Of a stretch of 64,000 bases of DNA, positions 8,181-16,827 are shown piece after piece. The stretch covers positions 1 to 64,000 of the forward strand of contig NZ_JAFREP010000034.1 of the NCBI RefSeq assembly GCF_017377855.1. Reading direction: 5' to 3'. Under the pieces are notes generated by a model. That model searched no databases, was not told the DNA's origin, and saw only the letters and a list, made by a program, of their open reading frames with translations. Source of the stretch: Acanthopleuribacter pedis (GTDB taxonomy: Bacteria; Acidobacteriota; Holophagae; Acanthopleuribacterales; Acanthopleuribacteraceae). A program made the position numbers and the translations under genes. The first letter of the stretch is position 1; the number at the start of each line of letters is the position of its first letter.

Positions 8181-8852
8181 ATGTTTGTACAATCCCTGTT
8201 TCTGGCGTGTTCCATTTTTGCGGCGAATCCCAATACCGCCCTCGACTTCGAGGTCGTTGAAGACTTACCGAACACCCGCACTGGTTACAAAGCGGAAACC
8301 GTCAAAACCGTAACCATCATCAATGACGACGGTCGCTACCAGTTCTCCATTTACCACCTGTCCGAGGGCAACCCCGAGGATGCCGTCCACGGCGTGTACG
8401 TTTACAGCCGCGCCACCGGCATGCTGCAAGTCGCCCATGTTGACCGCAACGGCGTCGAACCGCTCAACGGTTCCGATAAAGAAGGTTTTTGGGCCGAATT
8501 CGCCAAGGCCAACGACCTAAGCGTCGAGGTTTCCAGCTTCGCCGGCAAAATGGGCGAAAGCCGGATGTACGACCTTTATGTGAAAGGGCTTAAAGTGAAC
8601 CGCGTCCGCCTGATTCCCGACCTGTGCCTGACCATGCTCTGCCCCGAGGACAACCCCGACTGCTGCAAACCTTTTGTCACCGTCGATACCTTTGACTGCA
8701 AGTACAACCCCCGCTGCAACGTGGCCGACATTATCGACCGCATCTGGGAAGTCTGTTACTGGATCGACATCGAACGCGCCTTCGCCAAGGATCTCTTCCA
8801 CCAAATCGAGGTGGACGTCACCCGCGGCACCACCCTGGCCCAATTCAAGTAA
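8181..8852 (+). CDS. Exported protein of unknown function
   Basis: The 223-residue product starts with a short hydrophobic leader (F-V-Q-S-L-F-L-A-C-S-I-F-A-A-N) that looks like a Sec signal peptide cut after A-N or A-A. The mature part has a cluster of Cys residues in the second half (L-C-L-T-M-L-C-P-E-D-N-P-D-C-C-K, then F-D-C-K, R-C-N and E-V-C-Y). These probably form disulphides outside the cytoplasm. The start at 8181 has an AGGAGAG site seven bases upstream. I do not recognise the family. It reads in the same direction as the type VI module downstream. A 500-base gap and a terminator separate them, so they are not one operon. Confidence 0.7.
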   Translation: MFVQSLFLACSIFAANPNTALDFEVVEDLPNTRTGYKAETVKTVTIINDDGRYQFSIYHLSEGNPEDAVHGVYVYSRATGMLQVAHVDRNGVEPLNGSDKEGFWAEFAKANDLSVEVSSFAGKMGESRMYDLYVKGLKVNRVRLIPDLCLTMLCPEDNPDCCKPFVTVDTFDCKYNPRCNVADIIDRIWEVCYWIDIERAFAKDLFHQIEVDVTRGTTLAQFK

Positions 8853-9024
8853 ACCGAACAAAATCAAAGAATTCCACGGGGAGGCGGAGGCGCCGCCGGT
8901 AGTGATCAGGTTGTTGGTTAGTTCGCGCGACATTCGCCCCCAACTCCGGCAACGGTCGCGCGATAAGCCTCACGAATCATCACGGCAACCGCGTCGCCAC
9001 CGCGCGCCACCGCTTCCCTGGAAT

Positions 9025-9090
9025 CACCGAAGAGTCGCTGAGCTTCGGTGCCTTACGACCGTTCACCCACCTGGGGAACGGTCTTTTTTT
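9025..9090 (+). terminator. Tandem hairpins ending in an intrinsic terminator
   Basis: A first 8-bp hairpin (9025-9032 with 9043-9050) is followed by a second 8-bp perfect stem (GACCGTTC 9057-9064 with GAACGGTC 9076-9083). Seven T residues (9084-9090) come directly after. It lies 170 bases downstream of the exported protein gene and probably ends its transcript. A small RNA ending here is also possible. I saw no gene between 8853 and 9378. Confidence 0.7.
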
Positions 9091-9378
9091 GGTTTGGCGT
9101 GGTTAGAAAATAGGAGGGTTAGTTCATAAGGTCAGGGGCGAGCCTGACACCGCATCATGGATTGTTTCTTCGGTTATCAGTCATCAAATGGTTGTTCCTT
9201 TTTCTTTGCCGGCCCTCAGTCGGTTTTTGAAATACACGGCTAGGGTTTTGTTTGATTCGGTTGCTGTGGTAAATTTCTCCAAATGCAAGTGTTTTTAGGT
9301 TGTTAAATTATAAGGTCGTGGTTTTTGGGTACCGGACTACCTCGGTTTTGGTCCCCGGCGGGCTTCGATTCGAAAAGG

Positions 9379-10416
9379 ATGGGTTCCCAGTTGAGCGAAC
9401 TCGTGAATTACACCCCCTATGCCTGTGACTACACCTTTGCCCGCGACACCAAAGGCACCGAGCACTTTGTGGTGGCGGTCAAGGGGACCTTTGACTTTGA
9501 CGGCAACCCCGCCGGCGAGCAGGAACCCGTGCTCGACGGGCAACGCTGGTTCGGTGAACCCGCCGTCTCCAGCTTGCGTTATGACAGCGATTTGGTGCTG
9601 CACAAGCCGTACACCGATTTGATCCTCAACGCCTCCGCTTATGCGCCGCCCGGTCGGCCCGCCTCGCGCGTGGATGTGGGTGTGCGCATCGGCCGCTGGG
9701 AGAAACGGCTGACCGTGGTTGGCGAACGGGTTTACCAGCGCAGCCCGGTGGGGTACGCCACCGGCCCGATTGAACCTTTTGCCTCGATGCCGATTCGTTA
9801 TGAGGTCGCCTACGGGGGACGCGCCGGGGAAGGCAGCGCCGCCGGCTACCGCGAGCAACACGACGAGAACCCGGTCGGGCTCGGCTGGGGCACGCGCGAC
9901 ACCGTTTGGGCCGGCCGCGTTTTGCCCTCCGTGTTTCCCTACGGCAAAAGCCTGCTCAACGCCGGCGGTAAAGCCAAAACCGCCGGCTTCGGCGCCGTCC
10001 CCGTTTCCTGGGCGCCGCGTGCCCGGTTCGGCGGCACCTACGACGCCGCTTGGGCGCGCAAGCGGCAACCGCTGCCGCCCAAGGATTTTGATCCCCGTTA
10101 CCACCAGGCCGCGCCCGAGGATCAACAGTTTAAAAAAGGGCTGCGCGGCGGGGAGGTTGTCGAGCTGCATCACCTCACGCCTGACGGCCAGGCGTCCTTC
10201 ACCTTGCCCACCGTCGCCATCGGGCTGGAAACCTATTTCGGGCGACCCTCCGAACGCTACCGCCCCGAACTCAAAACCCTGATCGTGGAACCCACCGAGC
10301 GCCGCTTCATGATGGTGTGGCAGGCCTATCTGCCTTGTCAGAACCGCGACCACCTCATCAGCCGCACCCTCATTTACCAGAAGGAACACCGCTTGCGCCG
10401 TGAGGCCAACCGATGA
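9379..10416 (+). CDS. DUF2169 family protein, type VI secretion effector-locus component
   Basis: The 345-residue protein opens with L-V-N-Y-T-P-Y-A-C-D-Y-T-F-A and continues H-F-V-V-A-V-K-G-T-F-D-F. This is the typical beginning of DUF2169 proteins. That family is found in type VI secretion cargo clusters with DUF4150 and VgrG genes and is thought to act as an adaptor or loading factor. The Y-E-V-A-Y-G-G motif near the middle is also typical of the family. The frame is open to a TTG at 9325; the ATG at 9379 is chosen because family members begin just before L-V-N-x-T-P, though its ribosome binding site is weak. The gene overlaps the next by four bases (ATGA), so they are translationally coupled. 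Confidence 0.85.
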   Translation: MGSQLSELVNYTPYACDYTFARDTKGTEHFVVAVKGTFDFDGNPAGEQEPVLDGQRWFGEPAVSSLRYDSDLVLHKPYTDLILNASAYAPPGRPASRVDVGVRIGRWEKRLTVVGERVYQRSPVGYATGPIEPFASMPIRYEVAYGGRAGEGSAAGYREQHDENPVGLGWGTRDTVWAGRVLPSVFPYGKSLLNAGGKAKTAGFGAVPVSWAPRARFGGTYDAAWARKRQPLPPKDFDPRYHQAAPEDQQFKKGLRGGEVVELHHLTPDGQASFTLPTVAIGLETYFGRPSERYRPELKTLIVEPTERRFMMVWQAYLPCQNRDHLISRTLIYQKEHRLRREANR

Positions 10417-11453
10417 GCGGGCGACGCGTGGTTGTGTGCGGGCTCGGCATGCGTGGCGCGGCCGGGCTCGATGTCACCATGTGCATCAACGCCTTGCGCG
10501 CCGGCGTCACCCGGTTACAACAACATCCCTTCCTGATCGACCGGCGCGGCAACCCGATGGTCATGCACTGGGCGACCTACCTCGACGAGGACCTCCCCTA
10601 CAGCGAACGACTGTTCCAACTGGCCGCGCCCGCGCTGCGTGCCTGCCTCAGGCCACTCGCCGAAAAACTGCATCGCGATCAAGCCGTGCCGCTGCTGTGG
10701 TCCGTACCCACGCCGCGGCCCGGACTGCCTGACGACCTGTTGGCGGCCTTGGCGCGGCTGGGTCGGGAACCGGACTTGCCCCTGGATGAAGCTGCCGTTG
10801 AATGGATTCGCCTCGACCATGTCGGCGGCCTGGTCGCCCTCGAAAAAGCGGCCCAAAACATTCGCGCCGGTCGCTGGGATTGCGCCGTGGTCGGCGGCGT
10901 CGATTCCTACTTTTCCGTGCACACCCTCGAATGGCTCGACCGCGAAAACCGCCTCCTCTCACCGGCCAATTCCTACGGCTTCCCACCCGGCGAAGGCGCG
11001 GCCTTCGCACTGCTCGCCGACACCCAAACCGCGCGCCGTTTCAACCTACCTGTTCTGGCCGAATACGCAGTCGCCGGCGTGGCGGAGGAACCGGTCCCGG
11101 CCGGCATCGACGGAACCTGTGTCGGCGCCGGCTTGCAAGACGCCTTTGACCAAACCCTCGCGGTCCTGCCCGAGGGCGCGCGGGTCGACCGCCTCTACGG
11201 CGACCTCAACGGCAGCCGCTACCGCGCGGACGAACTGGGCTTCACCCTGGCTAAATGTTCCAACCGTTTTGTCGATCTGCAAAACATCAACCTGCCCACC
11301 ATTCACTGGGGTGATCTCGGCGCCGCCACCGGCTGTGCCCAGCTCGCCCTCGCCTGTGGCGACCTCGCCCATCACGACCAACGCACCGCCCTGATTTGGA
11401 ACTCCGGCGAACACCGCGCCTTCCGCGCCACCCTGCTGCTCGCCCGTCCCTGA
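10413..11453 (+). CDS. Beta-ketoacyl-synthase-like (thiolase fold) protein of a type VI locus, probably non-catalytic
   Basis: The 346-residue product has the thiolase/ketosynthase layout: V-C-G-L-G-M-R at the start, then L-V-A-L-E-K-A-A-Q-N-I, then V-V-G-G-V-D-S and later H-W-G-D-L-G-A-A-T-G. In true ketosynthases the segment before L-V-A-L holds the acylated Cys. Here it reads R-L-D-H-V-G-G-L-V-A-L, so the Cys position appears to be His. A role in fatty-acid condensation is therefore doubtful. Ketosynthase-like proteins of this type recur beside DUF2169 and DUF4150 genes in type VI effector clusters, with an unproven helper role. The gene overlaps the DUF2169 gene at ATGA. Confidence 0.75.
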   Translation: MSGRRVVVCGLGMRGAAGLDVTMCINALRAGVTRLQQHPFLIDRRGNPMVMHWATYLDEDLPYSERLFQLAAPALRACLRPLAEKLHRDQAVPLLWSVPTPRPGLPDDLLAALARLGREPDLPLDEAAVEWIRLDHVGGLVALEKAAQNIRAGRWDCAVVGGVDSYFSVHTLEWLDRENRLLSPANSYGFPPGEGAAFALLADTQTARRFNLPVLAEYAVAGVAEEPVPAGIDGTCVGAGLQDAFDQTLAVLPEGARVDRLYGDLNGSRYRADELGFTLAKCSNRFVDLQNINLPTIHWGDLGAATGCAQLALACGDLAHHDQRTALIWNSGEHRAFRATLLLARP

Positions 11454-11508
11454 ACTTCGCGCCGACCAACCGCCAACCCCCTACAAACCCACGACCTGGG
11501 AGGGAACC

Positions 11509-12612
11509 ATGAGCGTTACCATCAAAATCAACGGCTTGTCCCTGGAACACAAGGGCAGCGGTGGTTCGGCCAAAGCGACCCTTCCCAACATCTGCAAAAC
11601 GCCCTCGCCCGGCGGCCCGGTTCCGGTAAATTATGGGAACTACGCGCTGGCGGCCGACCTGGCCAAGGGCACGACCCAGGTTAAAGCCGACGGCGGCAAC
11701 AGTTGCGCGATCCAAGGCAGTGAGTTCTCCAAAAGCACCATGGACGAACCCGGCACCCTCGGCGGGATCATTTCCGGGACCAACATGGCCGAGGCGACCT
11801 GGCTCACCTTCTCCTTCGACGTGATGTTCGAGGGCAAAGGCGCCGCCCGTCGCACCGACAAAATGATGATGAACCACATGAACTCGGCCTGTTTGAGTGG
11901 TGCCAAAAACCCGAAGGTAAAAAGCCTCGACGAACAGCTCAAAGACCTATTGTGCGAGGCCTTCTGCGAGGTGCTCAAAGAACGGGAAAAAATGATCAAA
12001 GATCGCAAAGCCGGCAAAAACGTGCCCCGTCAGGACTGGTCGGCTAAGGTGGCGGATAAGCTGAAGGACCCCAAGTATGCAGGCCGCCTTGATGGGTTAG
12101 CCAAAAAGATGGGCGGTAAAATCGTCAGTGAAAAAACCATGAAACTGATTGTCCAAAAAGCCACCAAAACCGGCACCCGCGCCCTGGTCAAATACGACGC
12201 CCTGCGCAACAAAATCCTCAAAGAACTGGGCGGTGAGGCCGCTACGAAGTTCGCCAAAAAGAAAGTCGGCAAGGTGTTTCTCAAATTTGTGCCCGGCGTG
12301 AACGTGGTGATGGGTGTTTACGACGCCTACGACGCGGTCAAAACCGGCTACGAGGTGTTCCAGCAACTCGACGAGATCATGAAGAAATACAAGGTCGTGG
12401 AGATGCGCCCCGATGTCGCCCTGATGGGGAAAGACGGCGAACTGCGCAACTCGTGGGACTTCAAGTTTCCCAAGGACCGCTCACGCGGTAACCAGAAAGC
12501 CATCATGGAAGAGGGCGCCTTGGACGGCAAGAAGCAACAGGCCATCGATGACAAAAACTGTAAGTGTCCCGATATGGAACGCGGCCCAAGAAAAGGATTG
12601 AAACACCGCTAA
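11509..12612 (+). CDS. Type VI effector: DUF4150 (PAAR-like) domain fused to a putative nuclease
   Basis: Residues 1-130 match the DUF4150 PAAR-like domain (T-I-K-I-N-G-L-S-L, N-M-A-E-A-T-W, M-N-H-M-N-S-A). It is predicted to sharpen the VgrG spike and carry a C-terminal toxin. A Lys-rich linker of about 170 residues follows. The last 70 residues hold M-R-P-D-V-A-L-M-G-K and N-S-W-D-F-K-F-P, then G-N-Q and D-K-N-C-K-C-P-D. The R-P-D ... D-F-K spacing fits a PD-(D/E)xK nuclease fold and recalls toxins ending in C-x-C-P. A hydrophobic stretch F-L-K-F-V-P-G-V-N-V-V-M-G-V sits before the tip. A GGGAGGG site precedes the ATG. The DUF3396 immunity gene follows directly. Confidence 0.82.
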   Translation: MSVTIKINGLSLEHKGSGGSAKATLPNICKTPSPGGPVPVNYGNYALAADLAKGTTQVKADGGNSCAIQGSEFSKSTMDEPGTLGGIISGTNMAEATWLTFSFDVMFEGKGAARRTDKMMMNHMNSACLSGAKNPKVKSLDEQLKDLLCEAFCEVLKEREKMIKDRKAGKNVPRQDWSAKVADKLKDPKYAGRLDGLAKKMGGKIVSEKTMKLIVQKATKTGTRALVKYDALRNKILKELGGEAATKFAKKKVGKVFLKFVPGVNVVMGVYDAYDAVKTGYEVFQQLDEIMKKYKVVEMRPDVALMGKDGELRNSWDFKFPKDRSRGNQKAIMEEGALDGKKQQAIDDKNCKCPDMERGPRKGLKHR

Positions 12613-12677
12613 CCCGCTTTATTTAGGTAGAATCATCGCACATGAATACAACCCACAACCACGGAGGAAACCCGTTT

Positions 12678-13604
12678 ATGGAACCTTTAAGTCTCAGTGA
12701 AACCAAGGAAATCATTGATGAACTGGATTTTTATTCCCAGCAGGCGATGACCTTTGGCTTTGAGGTGCGTGTCTATTTCAACGGCACCCTCAAAGAAAAC
12801 GCGGCCGGCGTGCAGGCCTTTTACGACAAAGCCGTCGAACTCGGGCGCAAAAAATTCAAATATGTGGCCGTCAATGACAATGAACGGTTTAAGAAGGTCA
12901 AAAAAGACACCTTCGACATGTTGCCCTTCTGGGCGAGCGACGCATGCGAGGATCCCGCCTACCTGCTGTACCTCAAAGGCGGCAAACACAAGGATTCGGT
13001 CAACGATTGGAACTTCGTTTATGACGAGGCGTCCGGCCCGACTTGGCTGCGCCTGATGGTTCCGGCCGAGGAAGGCGCCAACCATTACGACACCGCCCGC
13101 GCGCTCTTGACCCTCGCCGCCGAACACCTGGACCTCACCAGCGGGTATGCCGGCTACGGCGCCGTCATTCAGGAAGACTACGATTCCGACAGCAGCGAAT
13201 CCAACTTCCACGCCTGCCGCGCACGCTTCCTGGGTATTGAGTTCCTCGATCCGCTGCCCGCGCGGGCCCTGTTTAAAGAACATCTTTCGGCGGTGAACTG
13301 GTTAACGCTGATTAACGGCGCGATGGTCGAACGCGCCGGCGGCGTCGAAGCCGTCAAAGGCCGCCTCGACCACGAGGGCGTGCAACTCTTCCCCCTTGAA
13401 AAGGGTTTGATCCTGCAAGCCGGCGAGGCGCCCACCACCGGCGACGTCAACCGCAAGGCCGATGTCTCGGCCTACCAAGCCGTCGGCAAAGCCTTGCAGC
13501 CGATAGGCATTCCCGTGACCGCCGCCCATGTCGCCAAGTACCGTCAGGGCGATCCCCGTTACGATTTCCTGTACCGCTTCGTGCAACCGGGAGAAGATTC
13601 ATGA
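12678..13604 (+). CDS. DUF3396 family type VI immunity protein
   Basis: The 308-residue protein matches DUF3396, a family of cytoplasmic immunity proteins next to type VI effectors. It has L-T-S-G-Y-A-G-Y-G, then V-N-W-L-T-L-I-N-G-A and L-I-L-Q-A-G-E-A-P, then G-D-V-N-R. An in-frame ATG at 12642 gives 12 more residues. The ATG at 12678 is preferred because GGAGG (12664-12667 region) is properly spaced before it. It follows the DUF4150-nuclease effector by 65 bases and most likely neutralises it. The next gene overlaps at ATGA. Confidence 0.82.
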   Translation: MEPLSLSETKEIIDELDFYSQQAMTFGFEVRVYFNGTLKENAAGVQAFYDKAVELGRKKFKYVAVNDNERFKKVKKDTFDMLPFWASDACEDPAYLLYLKGGKHKDSVNDWNFVYDEASGPTWLRLMVPAEEGANHYDTARALLTLAAEHLDLTSGYAGYGAVIQEDYDSDSSESNFHACRARFLGIEFLDPLPARALFKEHLSAVNWLTLINGAMVERAGGVEAVKGRLDHEGVQLFPLEKGLILQAGEAPTTGDVNRKADVSAYQAVGKALQPIGIPVTAAHVAKYRQGDPRYDFLYRFVQPGEDS

Positions 13605-14380
13605 CGGTTGGTGCGCCGCCTTTTCTCTGCGACGGCAGCCTGCCCGAGGGCGGCGCGACCCGCACGGTATCCCTGCGTTTGGTCGGCGACTTGGAAAAGG
13701 ACACCTTCGAAAACGATGTCTGGACCGCGGCCGATCAGATCGTGACCTTGTTCGTGGAAGCTGTCGGTAACCAGGTGTTTGCGCCGGTCGACGCCGGCCG
13801 CGCGAGCCTGGTTCAGGTCTCCAAGGAATGGCGCGAAGAAGGCAAAACCTGGTTTTACCTGTTCCAAGTCGAAGGCCTGGCGGCCTCGGCGTGGCTGTGC
13901 TTGGTCGGCATGCTGGCGCAATCGCACCACGCGCTGGAGCCGATCAAAAGCCTGTCATTCGGCACCCAAGGCGAAGGCCCGGCGGTGCTCCTGCCCAACC
14001 TGCTGCAACAACCGCGTTCGTCCGCGATCCGCGTCGCGGCCGAATACCCGTTCACCGTGGATTTCAGCGAATTGGACAGCGACCAATGCGACATCCTGTT
14101 CACCTTCCAACGGGGCTTGGACCGCGAGGATTTCATCACCATTCGCGAGGCGATTTATACCTGGTGTGATATCAAGCTGCTCGGCGGTTATCTGCCAGGC
14201 CATGATGAACGACCGGGTATTCCCCAAGAAGACATGATCGCGCATATTGCACCGCGCGAGATTCAACTACAAATCATGATGTTCGACCTCTACGACTGGG
14301 CGCTACACGGCTTGGCCAATGTGGCGCTCGCCGTGCATCGCAAGGGATTCGAATTGGAAAGCCTGATTCTGGAAGCCTAA
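13601..14380 (+). CDS. Uncharacterised protein of the type VI module
   Basis: The 259-residue product has no signal peptide, no clear membrane segment and no motif I recognise. It is acidic, with several aromatic patches (K-T-W-F-Y-L-F, M-M-F-D-L-Y-D-W) and one hydrophobic Ala/Leu stretch (L-A-A-S-A-W-L-C-L-V-G-M-L-A). It starts inside the stop codon of the DUF3396 gene (ATGA), so its output is tied to that immunity protein. It lies before the VgrG gene. It may be a second immunity subunit or an effector chaperone; nothing in the sequence decides between them. Confidence 0.7.
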   Translation: MTVGAPPFLCDGSLPEGGATRTVSLRLVGDLEKDTFENDVWTAADQIVTLFVEAVGNQVFAPVDAGRASLVQVSKEWREEGKTWFYLFQVEGLAASAWLCLVGMLAQSHHALEPIKSLSFGTQGEGPAVLLPNLLQQPRSSAIRVAAEYPFTVDFSELDSDQCDILFTFQRGLDREDFITIREAIYTWCDIKLLGGYLPGHDERPGIPQEDMIAHIAPREIQLQIMMFDLYDWALHGLANVALAVHRKGFELESLILEA

Positions 14381-14530
14381 CCCGCCAAACCTAAACCTCG
14401 AAGCCGTCCGCGCGGCGAACCCGTCGCGCCAAGTTGTCACTCCCAACGCAAGCCAAGCTTGCGCCCGCTCTTTGCTCGCGGTTCCCGCCCGCAAAGCGCT
14501 GAGAACCGCGCCGAGCGCACGGAGGCCTTT

Positions 14531-16819
14531 ATGTCTGGTTTGGAACACAACGTCGCTGATTTGCTGTGGCAGGGGCCCGGCGGCCCGCTGCACATTCTTT
14601 CGTTTCAGGGGACCGAACGCCTGTCGCAGCCGTTCCAGTACAACCTCCAGGTCAAATCGCGCGATGCCGGGCTCGGTTTCCAGCAAATGCTGTATGCGCC
14701 AGCCAAGGTGCTGCTCAAGTCAGGCAAGGACCGCGGAGAAGATCGCCACTTCAGCGGGATCATCACCCATTTCGAGCAGGGCCGCACCGATTACGGTTTG
14801 CTCGATTCGGCGGCGGAACGCTGGTACATCTACCACATCGAAATTCGCCCGAAATTCTACCTGGCCACCCAAAGCTATTGCTCACGCGTGTTCCAAAAAA
14901 TGACGGCCCAGGCCATTATCAGCGAGGTTTTGGGCGCCATCGGCGTGGGCCATTCCTGGAAGCTCGGGGCGACCCCGCCCAAACGCGAATACTGCCTGCA
15001 ATACCAGGAATCCGATTTTCAATTCGTGTCGCGTTTGTTGGAAGACGAGGGCATTACCTATTACTTCGACAAGGATTCCGGCGACATGGTGATGGTCAGC
15101 CAACCCGGCGGTTTCCCCGCCTGTTCGCCCACCGCCTCGGTACGCTACAGCGAGGATCCCAGCCCGGTATTGTCCGTGGGCGAACTGGAAACCGTGCACG
15201 ACTTTAACTACGGCGAATTCGTCGCCACCGGCCAGGCCGACGTGCAGCATTACAACCCCGAAACCTCGGCCACCAACATCAGCGCCGGGAGCGGCGCCGG
15301 TTTCCCCAACGCGGGTGGCCTGGCCTGGTACGAACACTCGCGCAATTACCCCACCGCCGGCGAGGGCCAACACTACGCCGCCGCCATTTTGGGCGAAGCC
15401 GTCGGCCGCGGCAAACGCGCGCGCGGGCGCACCTCGTGCCGCTCCTTTTCCTGTGGCTACCGCTTCAACCTGAGCGATCATTTCCGCGGCGAATGGAACA
15501 GCGGTTGGACCTTGGTTTCCTGCAGTTACCACATCGAACAGGGCCACTTCCGTTGCCATTTCACCGCGATCCAAGCCGGCGTGTTGTACCAGCCGCCGCG
15601 GGTCACGCCCAAGGCGCGCGTCAACGGCGTGCAAACCGCGGTGGTCACCGGACCGCCCGGGAGTTTGGTGTACCTCGACGACATGGGCCGCTGTAAGTTG
15701 CAGTTCCACTGGGACCGCGAGGGGCCGATGAACGACCGTTCCTCGCTGTGGATTCGCGTGCTCAACAATTACGCGGGCAAGGACTACGGTATTCAGTTCA
15801 TTCCCCGTGTCGGCCACGAGGTCTTGGTGGGATTTGTCGACGGCGATCCCGATCAACCGATTGTGGTCGGTCGCGCTTACAACGACCAAATGACCGCGCC
15901 GCTCGGCCCGGCCGAAAAGTACCAAAACATTATTAAAACCATCAAAGACCACCACATCATTTTTGACGATTCAGACGGCAAAGAACTGATCGACATTCGT
16001 TCCCACAAGGACATGAAAATTTTGGTGGTTAACGATGAAAGCGAAGAGATCGGCAACAACCAAACCATTTCCGTGGGCAACAACTGCTCGGAGACCATCG
16101 GCAACAACCTGACCCTCTCGGTCGGCAACGACCGCACCGAAAGCATCGGCAACAACCACACCGGCACCATCGGCAACAATCGCAGCGTGCAGGTCGGCAA
16201 CGACGACGACTTGGTGGTCGGCAACAACCAAACGATATTGGTGGGCAACGACCAAAGCGAAACCATCGGCAGCAGCCAAACCACCGTGATCGGCACCGAG
16301 AAAGCATCGATCATCGGCACCGGCGAATTGCGCGTGGTGGGGACCAACCGCATGACCAACATCGGCGCCAACGAGGTGACCTCGGTGGCGGCCTCAATGA
16401 ACCTGACCGTGGGCGCGGCGCTGAGCATGAAGGTGGGCGCCGCCAAAAGCGAGAAGGTGGGCGCGGTGTCCGAGGAAAGCGTGGGTTCGATGAAAATGCT
16501 CAACGTGGGCGCGGGTTACACCGTCACCGTCGGCGGCGCACAAATCATTTCCACCGGCGCCGCCTACATGCGCAACACCGGTTTGATGGAGAGCATCAAC
16601 GTCGGATTGAACCGCATCGAAATGATCGGTATGAACAAGGTGACCAAGGTGCAGAACAACAACCTGATCAACGTTTCGGGCGGAAACCATGTGGTGAAGT
16701 GCGACGCCGGCGGGGTCATGATTGACGCGCAAAGTTGCATTATCAAAGTCGGCGGCAGCCAAATCGTGATGACGACCAGTGGCATCAAGGTTGAGGCGAG
16801 CACCATTATGCTGAATTAG
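14531..16819 (+). CDS. vgrG: Type VI secretion spike protein VgrG
   Basis: The 762-residue protein is the trimeric needle tip of a type VI secretion system. The gp27-like part begins with L-H-I-L-S-F-Q-G-T-E-R-L-S-Q-P-F. It includes C-L-Q-Y-Q-E-S-D-F-Q-F-V-S-R-L-L-E-D-E-G, which is highly characteristic. The gp5 OB-fold part follows (C-K-L-Q-F-H-W-D-R-E-G, then W-I-R-V). The C-terminal third is a beta-helix of repeated I-G-N-N-x-T and V-G-N-N or V-G-A units. It ends without an added toxin domain, so cargo is probably the DUF4150 protein upstream. The frame extends upstream to 14459; the ATG at 14531 has GGAGG at 14521-14525. Confidence 0.95.
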   Translation: MSGLEHNVADLLWQGPGGPLHILSFQGTERLSQPFQYNLQVKSRDAGLGFQQMLYAPAKVLLKSGKDRGEDRHFSGIITHFEQGRTDYGLLDSAAERWYIYHIEIRPKFYLATQSYCSRVFQKMTAQAIISEVLGAIGVGHSWKLGATPPKREYCLQYQESDFQFVSRLLEDEGITYYFDKDSGDMVMVSQPGGFPACSPTASVRYSEDPSPVLSVGELETVHDFNYGEFVATGQADVQHYNPETSATNISAGSGAGFPNAGGLAWYEHSRNYPTAGEGQHYAAAILGEAVGRGKRARGRTSCRSFSCGYRFNLSDHFRGEWNSGWTLVSCSYHIEQGHFRCHFTAIQAGVLYQPPRVTPKARVNGVQTAVVTGPPGSLVYLDDMGRCKLQFHWDREGPMNDRSSLWIRVLNNYAGKDYGIQFIPRVGHEVLVGFVDGDPDQPIVVGRAYNDQMTAPLGPAEKYQNIIKTIKDHHIIFDDSDGKELIDIRSHKDMKILVVNDESEEIGNNQTISVGNNCSETIGNNLTLSVGNDRTESIGNNHTGTIGNNRSVQVGNDDDLVVGNNQTILVGNDQSETIGSSQTTVIGTEKASIIGTGELRVVGTNRMTNIGANEVTSVAASMNLTVGAALSMKVGAAKSEKVGAVSEESVGSMKMLNVGAGYTVTVGGAQIISTGAAYMRNTGLMESINVGLNRIEMIGMNKVTKVQNNNLINVSGGNHVVKCDAGGVMIDAQSCIIKVGGSQIVMTTSGIKVEASTIMLN

Positions 16820-16827
16820 GGGCGATC

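Noticed and set aside
14882..15955. 357-codon minus-strand open frame within vgrG
   Set aside because: Antisense shadow of the well-supported VgrG gene.
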